Shown here in pieces: positions 51,849 to 60,673 of a DNA stretch of 64,000 bases. Under the pieces are notes generated by a model. That model was given only the letters and a program-made list of their open reading frames with translations. It ran no database searches and had not been told where the DNA came from. Both the position numbers and the translations under genes were made by a program. The number at the start of each line of letters is the position of its first letter. The first letter of the stretch is position 1. The DNA is from Halopseudomonas sp002296055 (GTDB lineage: Bacteria; Pseudomonadota; Gammaproteobacteria; Pseudomonadales; Pseudomonadaceae). The stretch lies in assembly GCF_050876985.1 (NCBI RefSeq), contig NZ_JBPAPP010000001.1; one strand, 5' to 3'.

Positions 51849-51997
51849 GGCTTGAATTGCCGGTTTCCTGTCCCGTTTTGTTCGATACCGCCGGGGGGCG
51901 TTTGGCTAGACTCGTGATCATAACCTTGCCGTCGTGCTCCTGTAACGCATGACGAGCCGGGCGCATAACAATGACAAGAACAAGACGAGGTAACCCC

Positions 51998-53332
51998 ATG
52001 TACGCTGTTATCGGCGCCGGCCCTATGGGCCTGGCCACTGCCCGCAACCTGCAGAAGCTGGACATTCCTTTTATCGGCCTGGAGCTGCACAGCGACGTCG
52101 GCGGGCTGTGGGACATCGATAACCCGCACAGCACCATGTACGACAGCGCGCACCTGATCTCCTCCAAGCGCATGACCGAGTTCGCCGAGTTTCCGATGGA
52201 CGACGAGGTGGCGCCCTATCCGCATCACAGTGAACTGCGCCGCTACTTTCAGAACTACGCGCGCCAGTTCGGCCTGTACCAGCACTACGAATTCAACACC
52301 CGGGTGCTCAGCGTGACGCAGGACGGCGCCGGCTGGACCATTGTTACCGAGCGCGACGGGCAGCAGCAGAACCGCCGCTTTGAAGGGCTGCTGATCGCCA
52401 ATGGCACCTTGCACACCCCCAACCGGCCAGAGCTGCCGGGCCGTTTTGATGGCCAGATCATGCATTCGTCCGAGTACCGCAGCCCCGAGGTGTTCAAGGG
52501 CAAGCGCGTGCTGATTGTCGGCTGCGGCAACTCCGGCGCCGATATTGCGGTAGACGCGGTGCACCACGCCCAGTCGGTCGACATGAGCCTGCGCCGTGGC
52601 TATTACTTCCTGCCCAAATTCATCAAGGGCAAACCCACCGATACTCTGGGCGCGGCCCGCAAGCTCAAGCTGCCCAGGCCGCTCAAGCAGAAGGTGGATG
52701 CCGCGCTGATCCGCTTCATCATGGGCAAGCCTTCGGACTACGGCCTGCCGGACCCGGACTACCGCATGTACGAGTCGCACCCGGTGGTCAACTCGCTGAT
52801 TCTGCATCACCTGGGCCACGGCGACATTCACGCGCGCCGGGACATTCAGGGCATGGACGGTACGCGGGTGGACTTTGTCGACGGCCAGAGCGCGGAGTAC
52901 GACCTGATCCTGCTGGCCACCGGGTACCAGCTGGACTACCCGTTTATCGCGCGTGAGCACCTGAACTGGCCCACCGCACTGGATGCGCCGCAGCTCTACC
53001 TGAACGTGTTCCACCCCGAGTACGACAACCTGTTCATGATGGGCATGATCGAAGCCGCTGGCCTCGGCTGGGAAGGCCGCAACCTGCAGGCCAGGCTGAC
53101 GGCGCTGTACATCCAGCAGCATCGGCAGGGCAGCGCGCAGGCCGCCAGCTTTGCCGAGACCAAGCGCCAGCAGGCGAGCACCAACCTCGATGGCGGTTAC
53201 GACTACATCAAGCTGGCGCGCATGGCTTACTACGTCAACAAGGACGCCTATCTGGAGGCGTTGAATCGGCACATCGCTGAACTGGAAGCCGGCCTTGAGC
53301 AGGCCGCTCCGCAGCCGGTGCCGGCAACATGA
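51998..53332 (+). CDS. flavin-containing monooxygenase
   Basis: 444 residues from ATG 51998 (ACGAGG 7-8 bases upstream); ATG 51971 has no ribosome site. FAD motif VIGAGPMGLATARN at the N terminus, the FMO-type fingerprint in GRFDGQIMHSSEY, and the NADPH motif IVGCGNSGADIA near residue 170, followed by LLATGYQLDYPF. Oxygenates a heteroatom or a carbonyl (Baeyer-Villiger-like) using NADPH and O2. First gene of a rightward cluster with a bile-acid/sodium symporter family gene overlapping its stop, so the substrate is probably taken up by that protein. Confidence 0.88.
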   Translation: MYAVIGAGPMGLATARNLQKLDIPFIGLELHSDVGGLWDIDNPHSTMYDSAHLISSKRMTEFAEFPMDDEVAPYPHHSELRRYFQNYARQFGLYQHYEFNTRVLSVTQDGAGWTIVTERDGQQQNRRFEGLLIANGTLHTPNRPELPGRFDGQIMHSSEYRSPEVFKGKRVLIVGCGNSGADIAVDAVHHAQSVDMSLRRGYYFLPKFIKGKPTDTLGAARKLKLPRPLKQKVDAALIRFIMGKPSDYGLPDPDYRMYESHPVVNSLILHHLGHGDIHARRDIQGMDGTRVDFVDGQSAEYDLILLATGYQLDYPFIAREHLNWPTALDAPQLYLNVFHPEYDNLFMMGMIEAAGLGWEGRNLQARLTALYIQQHRQGSAQAASFAETKRQQASTNLDGGYDYIKLARMAYYVNKDAYLEALNRHIAELEAGLEQAAPQPVPAT

Positions 53333-54276
53333 GCGGCGCGCTGCCGATGCAGTTTGACCCAGCCAGCCTGATCACCCTCAACCTGATCATGGCGTGCATG
53401 ATGTTTGGCGTGTCGCTAAGCCTGACGCTGGATGATTTCAAGCGCATCATCAAGGCGCCGGTGGCACCGGTGGCGGGTTTGCTGGCGCAGTTTCTGCTGC
53501 TGCCGGCGGCTACTTGCCTGTTCACCTGGTTGCTTAATATCGACCCCGAGCTGGCGCTGGGCATGATCCTGGTCGCCTCCTGCCCGGGCGGCAGTTTTTC
53601 CAACGTCATGACCTGGCTGGGCCGCGGCAATGTCGCCGTTTCAGTCAGCATGACAGCGGTTTCCAGCCTCGCGGCCACGGTGCTGACGCCAATCAACTTC
53701 GCCTTCTACGGCTGGCTCAACCCACACACCCGCGAGTACCTCACCCAGATCAGCCTCGACCCGGCCGGCATTCTGGTCATTGTGCTGCTGGTGCTGGCGC
53801 TACCGTTAGTGCTCGGCATGCTCAGTGGCAAGCGCTGGCCCAAGCTGGTAACGCGCAGTGAAAAGCCGCTGCGGGTGATCTCGCTGCTGGTGTTTCTTGG
53901 TTTTGTCGCCATTGCCTTCAGCAAGAACTTTGACCTGTTCATCGAGCGCTTCCACAGCTTCTTCTGGCTGGTGGTGGCCCACAACCTGCTGGCGCTGAGC
54001 CTGGGCTACGGCATGGCGCGGCTGCTGCGCCTGCCGCTGGCCGACCGCCGCGCGGTGACCATGGAGGTGGGCATTCAAAACTCCGGCCTGGGGCTGGTGA
54101 TCCTTTTCACCTTCTTTCCCGAGGCGGGCGGCATGATGCTGATTACGGCCTTCTGGGGTGTCTGGCATCTGGTGTCCGGGCTGACTCTATCGCAGCTGTG
54201 GGCGCGCCAGAGCCGCCGCGCAGAACGCCACGAACAACAACAAAATGCCGCTCGTCGCGGCGCGCAAAGAGCCTGA
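53329..54276 (+). CDS. bile acid:sodium symporter (BASS) family transporter
   Basis: 315 residues, about nine to ten membrane helices; MIMACMMFGVSLSLTLDDFKRIIKAPVAPVAGLLAQFLLLPA and SCPGGSFSNVMTWLGRGNVAVSVSMTAVSS (sodium-site region) are typical, as is MEVGIQNSGLGLVI. ATGA overlap with the monooxygenase gene. Imports an organic anion with sodium; presumably the substrate of the adjacent enzymes. Confidence 0.88.
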   Translation: MSGALPMQFDPASLITLNLIMACMMFGVSLSLTLDDFKRIIKAPVAPVAGLLAQFLLLPAATCLFTWLLNIDPELALGMILVASCPGGSFSNVMTWLGRGNVAVSVSMTAVSSLAATVLTPINFAFYGWLNPHTREYLTQISLDPAGILVIVLLVLALPLVLGMLSGKRWPKLVTRSEKPLRVISLLVFLGFVAIAFSKNFDLFIERFHSFFWLVVAHNLLALSLGYGMARLLRLPLADRRAVTMEVGIQNSGLGLVILFTFFPEAGGMMLITAFWGVWHLVSGLTLSQLWARQSRRAERHEQQQNAARRGAQRA

Positions 54277-54280
54277 CAGC

Positions 54281-55210
54281 ATGAGCAAACGTATCCTCAT
54301 CACCGGCGCAGCCGGTTATATCGGTCACCAGTTGGGCAATCGCCTGGCCAAGGACTATTTCGTTATCGGCACCGATATTCGCAGTCGTGACGATCTGGAC
54401 TTTTCAGTGCAGGTGATGGACATCCGTGACGCCGGCCTGGGCGACCTGCTCAAGCACGAGCAGATCACCCACGTGGTGCATCTGGCGTCCATTCTGCAAG
54501 CCTCGAAGGACCGCGAGCGCGACTACGATATCGACGTCAACGGCACCCGTAACGTGCTCCAGGCCTGCGTTGCGGCCGGCGTGCAGCACCTGACCGTGAC
54601 CAGCTCCGGCGCTGCCTACGGCTACTACGCTGACAACCCGGCCTGGATCGACGAACAGGACGCCATTCGCGGCAACCGGGAGTTTGCCTACTCCGACCAC
54701 AAGCGCCAGATCGAGGAGCTGCTGGCGCGCTACCGCCGCGAGCATCCGGCGCTGGCGCAGCTGATCTTCCGCCCCGGCACTGTGCTCGGCCTTGAGACCC
54801 GCAACCAGATCACCAACCTGTTCGAGGCCAACCGCGTGCTGGCGATCAAGGGCAGCGACTCGCCCTTTGTCTTCATCTGGGATCAGGACGTGCTGGCGGC
54901 GGTGGAAATGGGCATCCGCGAAGAAAAACAGGGCATTTTCAATATGGCCGGTGATGGCGCTCTGAGCATTCAGGACATTGCCCAGCGCCTGAACAAACCC
55001 CTGCTGACCCTCTCGCCCTGGGTGCTGAAAAGCGCCCTGCAAGTCGCCAAATGGCTCGGCAAACCCACTGGCCCGGAACAAATCAACTTCCTGCGCTACC
55101 GCCCGGTACTGAGCAATAGGCGGCTGAAGGAGGAGTTTGGCTATCAGCTGCAGAAGACGTCGGCGCAGACGTTTGAGTTTTTTGTAGAGCAGCGCCACCT
55201 GCGGCGGTGA
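54281..55210 (+). CDS. NAD-dependent epimerase/dehydratase (extended SDR)
   Basis: 309 residues from ATG 54281, 4 bases after the symporter stop. Cofactor motif ITGAAGYIGHQ, the HLASILQ strand and catalytic Tyr/Lys as YSDHK. Sugar-nucleotide epimerases, cinnamyl-type reductases and 3-beta-hydroxysteroid dehydrogenases share this fold; the partner genes favour a small hydrophobic or steroid-like substrate over a sugar. Substrate unknown. Confidence 0.85.
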   Translation: MSKRILITGAAGYIGHQLGNRLAKDYFVIGTDIRSRDDLDFSVQVMDIRDAGLGDLLKHEQITHVVHLASILQASKDRERDYDIDVNGTRNVLQACVAAGVQHLTVTSSGAAYGYYADNPAWIDEQDAIRGNREFAYSDHKRQIEELLARYRREHPALAQLIFRPGTVLGLETRNQITNLFEANRVLAIKGSDSPFVFIWDQDVLAAVEMGIREEKQGIFNMAGDGALSIQDIAQRLNKPLLTLSPWVLKSALQVAKWLGKPTGPEQINFLRYRPVLSNRRLKEEFGYQLQKTSAQTFEFFVEQRHLRR

Positions 55211-55324
55211 CAGCGGCAAGCGGCAAGCGAAAACCACTTAGCGCGCCCGGCAGTGGGGCGCCAACTCTAAAATGTGAAGGATGCAGCGGCCAGCTTGAGG
55301 CTTACAGCTTGAAGCTTGCCGCTG
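55211..55324. repeat. intergenic inverted repeat
   Basis: CAGCGGCAAGC at 55211-55221 and its exact complement GCTTGCCGCTG at 55314-55324 flank about 90 bases rich in AGCTTGAAGCTT-type short dyads. It separates the epimerase gene from the SDR gene and is of a kind often dispersed in Pseudomonas genomes. Confidence 0.5.
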
Positions 55325-55346
55325 CGACCAACGGGAGCCTACCCCA

Positions 55347-56132
55347 ATGAAAGTCATTCTGATCACCGGCGCCGCCTCCGGCCTTGGCTGGGCCATGGCC
55401 AAGCACTGGTTTGATGCGGGCCACAGTCTGGTTATGGCTGATGTGAACGAGGTGCTGCTCAAGCAGCGCGAGCAGGAGCTGAATGCGCCCAAACGGGTGC
55501 TGGCGATCACCGCCGACATCACCAGCGCCGACGACATTCAACGCTTGCTGGCGGCGACGCAGGCGCACTTTGGCCGTTTGGATCGCCTGGTCAACAACGC
55601 CGGTATTACCCACCGCTCACCGGCGCATCAGACTGACCCGGCGGTGTTTCGCAAGGTCATGGCGGTGGACTGGCAGGGCCCGGTGGAGCTGACCATGGCG
55701 GCGCTGCCGCTGCTGCGTGCCAGCCAGGGTGAGATTCTGTGCATCGGCTCGATGGCCGGCTGGATGCCGGTGCCGGGGCGCGCCGCCTACTGCGCGGCAA
55801 AGGGCGCGCTGACGCAGTTCTTTGAGGTGCTGCGGCTGGAGCTGGAACGCGACAACATCCACGTGCTGATGGTCTACCCCAGCTTTCTCGATACCCCGAT
55901 CGAGCACAACGCCCTTGGTAAAGACGGCAAGCCCGCGAGCCACGCCCGCTCGATGGTCGGCGGCATGCGTACCCCGCAATGGATGGTTGGGCTGATTGAC
56001 CAGGCGCTGACAAAACGGCACCGTTGGCTGCTGCCAGAGCCGGTCTCGCGCTTCGGCAGTCTGCTTTGGCGCTTTGCCCCGGCGCTGTATCTGCGCCAGG
56101 TGCGCAAGCGCTTTGCTGGTGAACTCGGCTAA
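55347..56132 (+). CDS. short-chain dehydrogenase/reductase
   Basis: 261-residue classical SDR: TGAASGLGWAMA cofactor loop with aspartate in MADVNE favouring NAD(H), NNAGIT, and YCAAK catalytic pair. The longer C terminus (LPEPVSRFGSLLWRFAPALYLRQVRKRF) suggests membrane association, as in hydroxysteroid-dehydrogenase-like SDRs. Part of the same rightward cluster; TauE-like gene follows 14 bases downstream. Confidence 0.85.
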   Translation: MKVILITGAASGLGWAMAKHWFDAGHSLVMADVNEVLLKQREQELNAPKRVLAITADITSADDIQRLLAATQAHFGRLDRLVNNAGITHRSPAHQTDPAVFRKVMAVDWQGPVELTMAALPLLRASQGEILCIGSMAGWMPVPGRAAYCAAKGALTQFFEVLRLELERDNIHVLMVYPSFLDTPIEHNALGKDGKPASHARSMVGGMRTPQWMVGLIDQALTKRHRWLLPEPVSRFGSLLWRFAPALYLRQVRKRFAGELG

Positions 56133-56146
56133 CACAAGAAGACCCA

Positions 56147-56902
56147 ATGTCCCTCGACACCCTGCTGCTCAATCCCTGGCTCTGGCTGGGGCTGTTTATC
56201 CTGCTGGCCTACACCATCGAAGCCATCACTGGCTTCGGCAGCATCGTCATCGCACTGTCGCTTGGCGCTTTGCTGTTGCCCATTCCCGCCATGCTGCCGG
56301 TGTTGGTGCCGCTCAACATCTGCATGAGTGGCTACCTGGCCTGGCGCAACCGTCGGCACATCCACTGGCCCACCCTGCTCAGGCTGATCCTGCCGCTGAT
56401 GCTGGTTGGCATGCTGCTGGGTTACGGGCTGCGGCCGTGGCTCAGCGGTGAGCTGCTCAAGGCGTTGTTTGGTCTGCTGGTACTGTGGTTTGCCGGGCGT
56501 GAGTTGCTACGCATGGTGCGTGGCCATATCAGCCCGCCACACCCGAGCTGGCTGAGCCGCAGTCTGACCCTCGGCGCCGGCCTGACCCACGGCCTGTTTG
56601 CCTCCGGCGGCCCATTGCTGGTGTATGCACTGGCCGGCACCCGGCTGGATAAAAGCCAGCTGCGCGCCACCCTGATCAGCGTCTGGTTTGCCCTCAACAG
56701 CAGCATGACGGTGCTGTTTCTGCTCGACGGCAGCCTGCTGCCTAACCTGCCGCGCATCGCCAGCTATCTGCCGCTGCTGGTGATTGGCGTGGTGCTGGGC
56801 GAGGTGCTGCATCACCGCCTGAATGAACAGCGCTTTCGTCAGGTGGTGTACAGCCTGCTGGTGGTGACCGGGTTGCTGCTGCTGGGTAAGGCACTGGTCT
56901 GA
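56147..56902 (+). CDS. TauE/SafE family anion exporter
   Basis: 251 residues, seven to eight hydrophobic helices, with the family repeat ITGFGSIVIALSLGALLLPI near the N terminus and GLTHGLFASGGPLLVYALAG in the second half. Members export sulfite, sulfoacetate or other organosulfur anions. Last gene before a strong terminator. Whether it serves the monooxygenase cluster or general sulfur homeostasis is unclear. Confidence 0.85.
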   Translation: MSLDTLLLNPWLWLGLFILLAYTIEAITGFGSIVIALSLGALLLPIPAMLPVLVPLNICMSGYLAWRNRRHIHWPTLLRLILPLMLVGMLLGYGLRPWLSGELLKALFGLLVLWFAGRELLRMVRGHISPPHPSWLSRSLTLGAGLTHGLFASGGPLLVYALAGTRLDKSQLRATLISVWFALNSSMTVLFLLDGSLLPNLPRIASYLPLLVIGVVLGEVLHHRLNEQRFRQVVYSLLVVTGLLLLGKALV

Positions 56903-56913
56903 CAGGCCCTTCC

Positions 56914-56953
56914 AAAAAAACGCCCCCGCCAGCGTTGCTGACGGGGGCGTTTT
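56914..56953. terminator. strong bidirectional terminator
   Basis: AAAACGCCCCCG pairs with CGGGGGCGTTTT around an inner CAGC/GCTG stem, with A/T tracts on both sides. Shared by the rightward TauE operon and the leftward BMP-family gene. Confidence 0.95.
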
Positions 56954-57000
56954 TATAGCTGGCCGCTGACCTGTGATGGGCAGGGCGGCGGCGCTACCCG

Positions 57001-58071
57001 TTACTTCGGAATGGTCGCGGTCATGCCTTCGACGTACCAGTCCATGGTGGCCAGCTCTTCGCGGGTCATGCTGGCGCCTTCGGCTACGCGCTCGGTGCCG
57101 CTCTGGTCCTTGATCGGGCCAGTGAAGGGGTGGAACTCGCCGCTGTCGATGGCCGCGATAACGCCTTCAACCTTGGCGCGCTGCTCGTCGGTCAGCTTGG
57201 CGTTGATTTCCTTGATCTGGATAACGTCATCGCTGATGCCGCCCCAGTAGTCAGCCGATTCCCAGTTGCCGTCCATCACAGCCTGTACGCTGTCGATGTA
57301 GTACGGACCCCAGTGGTTGACCACTGACAGCAGGTGCGCTTCGGGAGCAAAGTGGCTCATGTCAGACGCTTGGCCAACGCCCCAGACGCCGCGCTTTTGC
57401 GCTGCCAGCAGCGGAGCCGGGCTGTCGGTGTGCTGGATGATGACGTCTGCGCCCTGATCCATCAGGGTGTTGGCGGCGTCAGCTTCCTTGGCCGGATCAA
57501 ACCAGGTGTTGACCCAAACCACTTTCAGCTCGATATCCGGGTTAACGGCCTTGGCGCCCAGATAAGTGGCGTTGATGTCGCGGATCACTTCCGGAATCGG
57601 GAAGGAGGCGATGTAGCCCAGCACGTTGCTTTCGGTAACCAGACCAGCGGCGGTACCGGTGACGTAGCGACCTTCGTAGGTCACCGACAGGTAGGTGCCC
57701 AGGTTGTCGGCGCGCTTGTAGCCGGTGGCGTGCAGGAAGGTCTTGTCCGGGTAGTCGGCGGCAACGCGTTCGGTGGCGTTCATGAAGCCGAAGGAGGTGG
57801 TGAAGATAACGTCGTTACCGGCCTGGGCCAGACGGCGGATGGTGCGCTCGGCGTCGGCGCCTTCGTTGACGTTTTCAACGTAGGTGGTCTGTACCTTGTC
57901 ACCAAAGTGGGCTTCCAGCTCTTTGCGGCCCTGGTCGTGCTGGTAGCTCCAGCCGTGGTCACCGATGGGGCCCACGTAGACAAAACCGACCTTCAGCGGG
58001 TCGTCGGCAGCAACCGCCTGCAGGGGCAGGGTTAGCGCTGCAGCAAGGGCAAGCGTGCGTTTCAAACTCAT
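57001..58071 (-). CDS. BMP-family ABC transporter substrate-binding protein
   Basis: 356 residues from ATG 58071 (CAGGAGA 6 bases upstream); the upstream extension of the frame has no ribosome site. Signal peptide ends LPLQAVAA; no lipobox cysteine, so it is a soluble periplasmic protein. VGFVYVGPIGDHGWSYQHDQG and VIFTTSFGFMNATERVAADYP are typical of BMP/PnrA proteins, which bind nucleosides or purines. No permease or ATPase genes adjoin it. Its promoter has a sigma-54 element overlapped by a RutR-like box, tying it to the nucleobase genes at 31-46 kb. Confidence 0.88.
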   Translation of the reverse strand: MSLKRTLALAAALTLPLQAVAADDPLKVGFVYVGPIGDHGWSYQHDQGRKELEAHFGDKVQTTYVENVNEGADAERTIRRLAQAGNDVIFTTSFGFMNATERVAADYPDKTFLHATGYKRADNLGTYLSVTYEGRYVTGTAAGLVTESNVLGYIASFPIPEVIRDINATYLGAKAVNPDIELKVVWVNTWFDPAKEADAANTLMDQGADVIIQHTDSPAPLLAAQKRGVWGVGQASDMSHFAPEAHLLSVVNHWGPYYIDSVQAVMDGNWESADYWGGISDDVIQIKEINAKLTDEQRAKVEGVIAAIDSGEFHPFTGPIKDQSGTERVAEGASMTREELATMDWYVEGMTATIPK

Positions 58072-58144
58072 GGTACTTCTCCTGGATGTGATCTTGTTGG
58101 CGACCGTGCCGCGTCCTTGGACGGCGGCCGATGGTTCCTGATAC

Positions 58145-58160
58145 AGCAAAAAGCTGGCCA
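58145..58160 (-). promoter_or_regulatory. sigma-54 promoter of the BMP-family gene
   Basis: On the minus strand TGGCCAGCTTTTTGCT has GG and GC exactly spaced and two consensus changes. Expected transcription start near 58134, 63 bases before the ATG. Confidence 0.75.
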
Positions 58161-58169
58161 TCTGTTCAA
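58154..58169. promoter_or_regulatory. RutR-like box overlapping the -24 element
   Basis: Plus strand CTGGCCA-TC-TGTTCAA, 11 of 14 matches. Seven bases are shared with the -24 region, so binding would exclude sigma-54 RNA polymerase. Confidence 0.5.
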
Positions 58170-58293
58170 GAAATCGACGAAATTCTAGCGTTCCTGCTGT
58201 CATGCGGCCAGCAGCAGCGAGCGATAGCCGCAAAATCTGCGGTAATTGCACAGGGCTGGTGCAACGCCCAGGCGCGTGCACCAGCAAAGTCGC

Positions 58294-59343
58294 TCAGTGC
58301 TGCGCCAGCGGCAGCACCCCGCCGTGCAGGCTGGCCACCTGCTCAAAGCCCGCGCTGCGCAGCACGCCGGTAGCCAGCGAGGAGCGCTTGCCCGAGCGGC
58401 ACAGGGCGACCACCGGCTTGCCCTGCGGCACCTCGGCTACCCGCTCGGCCAGGCTGCCGATGGGGATCTGCAGCACCGTTTCCAGCTGCGCTGGCAGCGG
58501 CTCGTTTTGCCACTCGGCGGGCTCGCGTACATCAAGTAGGGTGACCGCGTCGCGGTGTTCCATCAGCCATTGCGGGCCAACCTCGGGGATGCCGGCGTAG
58601 GTCATGCGCAAATCGCTTGACCAGTCCGGCTCGGGCGGCAGCTGGCCGTCCTGCGGGCAGCCGCTGCGCAGGTTGGCCGGCACGGCCTCGGCGATGCGTT
58701 TGGGGTGCGGCAGCTTGAGCGCCTGCATGTAGCCAACAAAGTCGGCCTCGTTGGCGTTGCCGCCTAGGCGAGCGTTGCAGCGGCGTTCTTCATCAATGCT
58801 GCTGGCGGTGCGGCCGTTGTAGTCATGGGCCGGATACACCGCGCAGCTGTCGGGCAGGCTGAACAGCTGCTCGACCACCGAGTGGTACAGGGTATGCGGG
58901 TTGCCCTGCTGAAAATCGCTGCGCCCGCAGCCGCGAATCAGCAGCGCATCGCCGGTGAACACCATGGACTCATCGCTCAGCACATAGCTCATGCAGCCGT
59001 CGGTGTGGCCTGGGGTGGCCCGTGCTTCCAGCTCAACGCCTTTGACGCCAAAGCGCTGGCCGTGCTGCAGCGGCAGGTCTACGTGCTCTGCATTGATGAC
59101 GGCGGCCGACGCTATCTGGCAGCCGGTTTTCTGTTTCAGCAGCCAGGCGGCGGTCACGTGGTCGGCGTGGGCGTGGGTGTCGACCACCAGCTTCAGAGTC
59201 AGCCCCAGCTCGTGCAGCAGCGACAGATCACGGGTGCTTTGCTCAAACACCGGATCAATCAGCAGGGCCTCGCCGCTCGCCGAATCAGCCAGCAGATAGG
59301 TGTAAGTGGAGGAAGCAGCATCAAACAATTGGCGAAAGAGCAT
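58294..59343 (-). CDS. persulfide dioxygenase-rhodanese fusion
   Basis: 349 residues from ATG 59343 (GAGG upstream); GTG 59349 is an alternative. N-terminal metallo-beta-lactamase domain of ETHE1 type with H57, H59, D61, H62 (DTHAHADH), ATPGHTDG and FTGDALLI. The C-terminal rhodanese (about 255-349) has the catalytic C315 in ALCRSGKRSS. Oxidises glutathione persulfide to sulfite and transfers sulfane sulfur, as in fused PDO-rhodaneses of other bacteria. An AT-rich BigR-type palindrome sits before it, so the repressor encoded at 28183 probably controls it although it lies 31 kb away. Confidence 0.9.
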   Translation of the reverse strand: MLFRQLFDAASSTYTYLLADSASGEALLIDPVFEQSTRDLSLLHELGLTLKLVVDTHAHADHVTAAWLLKQKTGCQIASAAVINAEHVDLPLQHGQRFGVKGVELEARATPGHTDGCMSYVLSDESMVFTGDALLIRGCGRSDFQQGNPHTLYHSVVEQLFSLPDSCAVYPAHDYNGRTASSIDEERRCNARLGGNANEADFVGYMQALKLPHPKRIAEAVPANLRSGCPQDGQLPPEPDWSSDLRMTYAGIPEVGPQWLMEHRDAVTLLDVREPAEWQNEPLPAQLETVLQIPIGSLAERVAEVPQGKPVVALCRSGKRSSLATGVLRSAGFEQVASLHGGVLPLAQH

Positions 59344-59376
59344 GATCACCTCGCAGCAGGATAGTTAACACAAAGA

Positions 59377-59398
59377 CAATATATAAAAAAATATATTG
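59377..59398. promoter_or_regulatory. BigR-type AT-rich palindromic operator
   Basis: 22-bp perfect-armed palindrome, CAATATAT at one end and ATATATTG at the other around an A tract, 34 bases upstream of the persulfide dioxygenase start. One base differs from the reverse complement of the site at 28112-28133. Confidence 0.82.
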
Positions 59399-59566
59399 AA
59401 GAATGCATTTCGGCAAGTGAACGCTCTGCGGCGCGGGGTCGCAGGCCAAAAAAAGACGAGAAAATGGCGCAATCTGCAGGTTATTGGCCGCCCCCGCACG
59501 ACCGGGGCCCTTATAATGCGTGCACTCCTTTTGCCCCGTTTTTGCCACCTACTTCGCAGGTTACCC

Positions 59567-60673
59567 ATGGATCGCGCTGCACGCTGGATCGCCACAGGTC
59601 TCTCGGCCATTGCCCTTACCACTTTGCTGTCTGGTTGCTCCGAGCCGCCCGCACCGCAGGCGGAAAAGCCCCGTCCGGTAAAACTCTTCACCGTGACCGA
59701 CCCGGGTGCCGAGCGTATCCGTGAGTTTCCCGCGCGGCTGAAGGCGCCGGAAGAGGCGCAGCTGTCGTTCCGTTTGGGCGGTGAGCTGCAGTCGCTCAAG
59801 GTGCACGAAGGCCAGGAGGTCAAGCGCGGAGAGCTGATCGCCGTGCTGGATGACACCGACTATCGCCTCAAGCTGAGCGACCGTCAGGCCAGCTATGACC
59901 TGACCCGCAGCCAGCTGACCCGCATGGAGCAACTGGTTGAACGGCAGATGGTCTCGCAGGCCGAGTACGACCAGCGCAAGGCGCAGTTCAACTCGGCCGA
60001 AGCCGCGCTCAACCTGGCCCGTCAGGAGCTGGCCTACACCCGCATCAACGCGCCCTTTGACGGGGTGGTGGCGCGCACGCATGTGGAGCAGTTTCAGGTG
60101 GTGCAGCCCAACCAGCCGATTGCCACGCTGTACAGCGGCGACAGCATGGATGTGGTGTTCCAGATGCCGGAAAACCTGTTCAGCAAACTGCGTCGTGATT
60201 TGAAACCCGAAGACCTGCACTCGCAGGTACGTCTGGAAAACCTGCCGGACACGCTGGTGGAGGCGGTTTACAAGGAGTACGCCAGCCAGCCCGACCCGTC
60301 CACGCTGGCCTATGACGTGACCCTGAGCATGCCGATTCCCGAGGGGGTGGTGTTGCTGCCGGGTATGAGCGCCACCGTGCTGATCGACTTTGCCGGCCTG
60401 ACCCGGCGTAACCAGATGCCCATGGTGGTACCGGTTGAGGCGGTGTTCAGCCCCGACAGTCAGAGCAGCGATGCGCGCCAGGTCTGGGTGATCAGCGACC
60501 AGGACGGCGGGCTGATCGTCAGCGCCCGCAGCGTCACCGTAGGCCAACTGACCCATGACGGTATTGAGGTGCTCAGCGGCCTGGAAGCGGGCGAGCAGAT
60601 TGTCGCCGCTGGCGGCAACGAGCTGAGTGAAGGCCAGCAGGTGCGTCGCTGGGTCCGCGAGCGGGGGCTGTAA
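59567..60673 (+). CDS. RND efflux periplasmic adaptor (membrane fusion protein), lipoprotein
   Basis: 368 residues from ATG 59567; the open frame extends upstream but has no signal sequence there. Lipoprotein signal with lipobox L21-S-G-C24. HlyD-type barrel-sandwich (FRLGGELQSLKVHEGQEVKRGELIAVLDDTDY), a helical hairpin near 90-150, and the beta-barrel and proximal domains. Links the inner-membrane pump encoded next (stop/start overlap TAATG) to an outer-membrane channel, which is not in this window. Confidence 0.92.
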   Translation: MDRAARWIATGLSAIALTTLLSGCSEPPAPQAEKPRPVKLFTVTDPGAERIREFPARLKAPEEAQLSFRLGGELQSLKVHEGQEVKRGELIAVLDDTDYRLKLSDRQASYDLTRSQLTRMEQLVERQMVSQAEYDQRKAQFNSAEAALNLARQELAYTRINAPFDGVVARTHVEQFQVVQPNQPIATLYSGDSMDVVFQMPENLFSKLRRDLKPEDLHSQVRLENLPDTLVEAVYKEYASQPDPSTLAYDVTLSMPIPEGVVLLPGMSATVLIDFAGLTRRNQMPMVVPVEAVFSPDSQSSDARQVWVISDQDGGLIVSARSVTVGQLTHDGIEVLSGLEAGEQIVAAGGNELSEGQQVRRWVRERGL

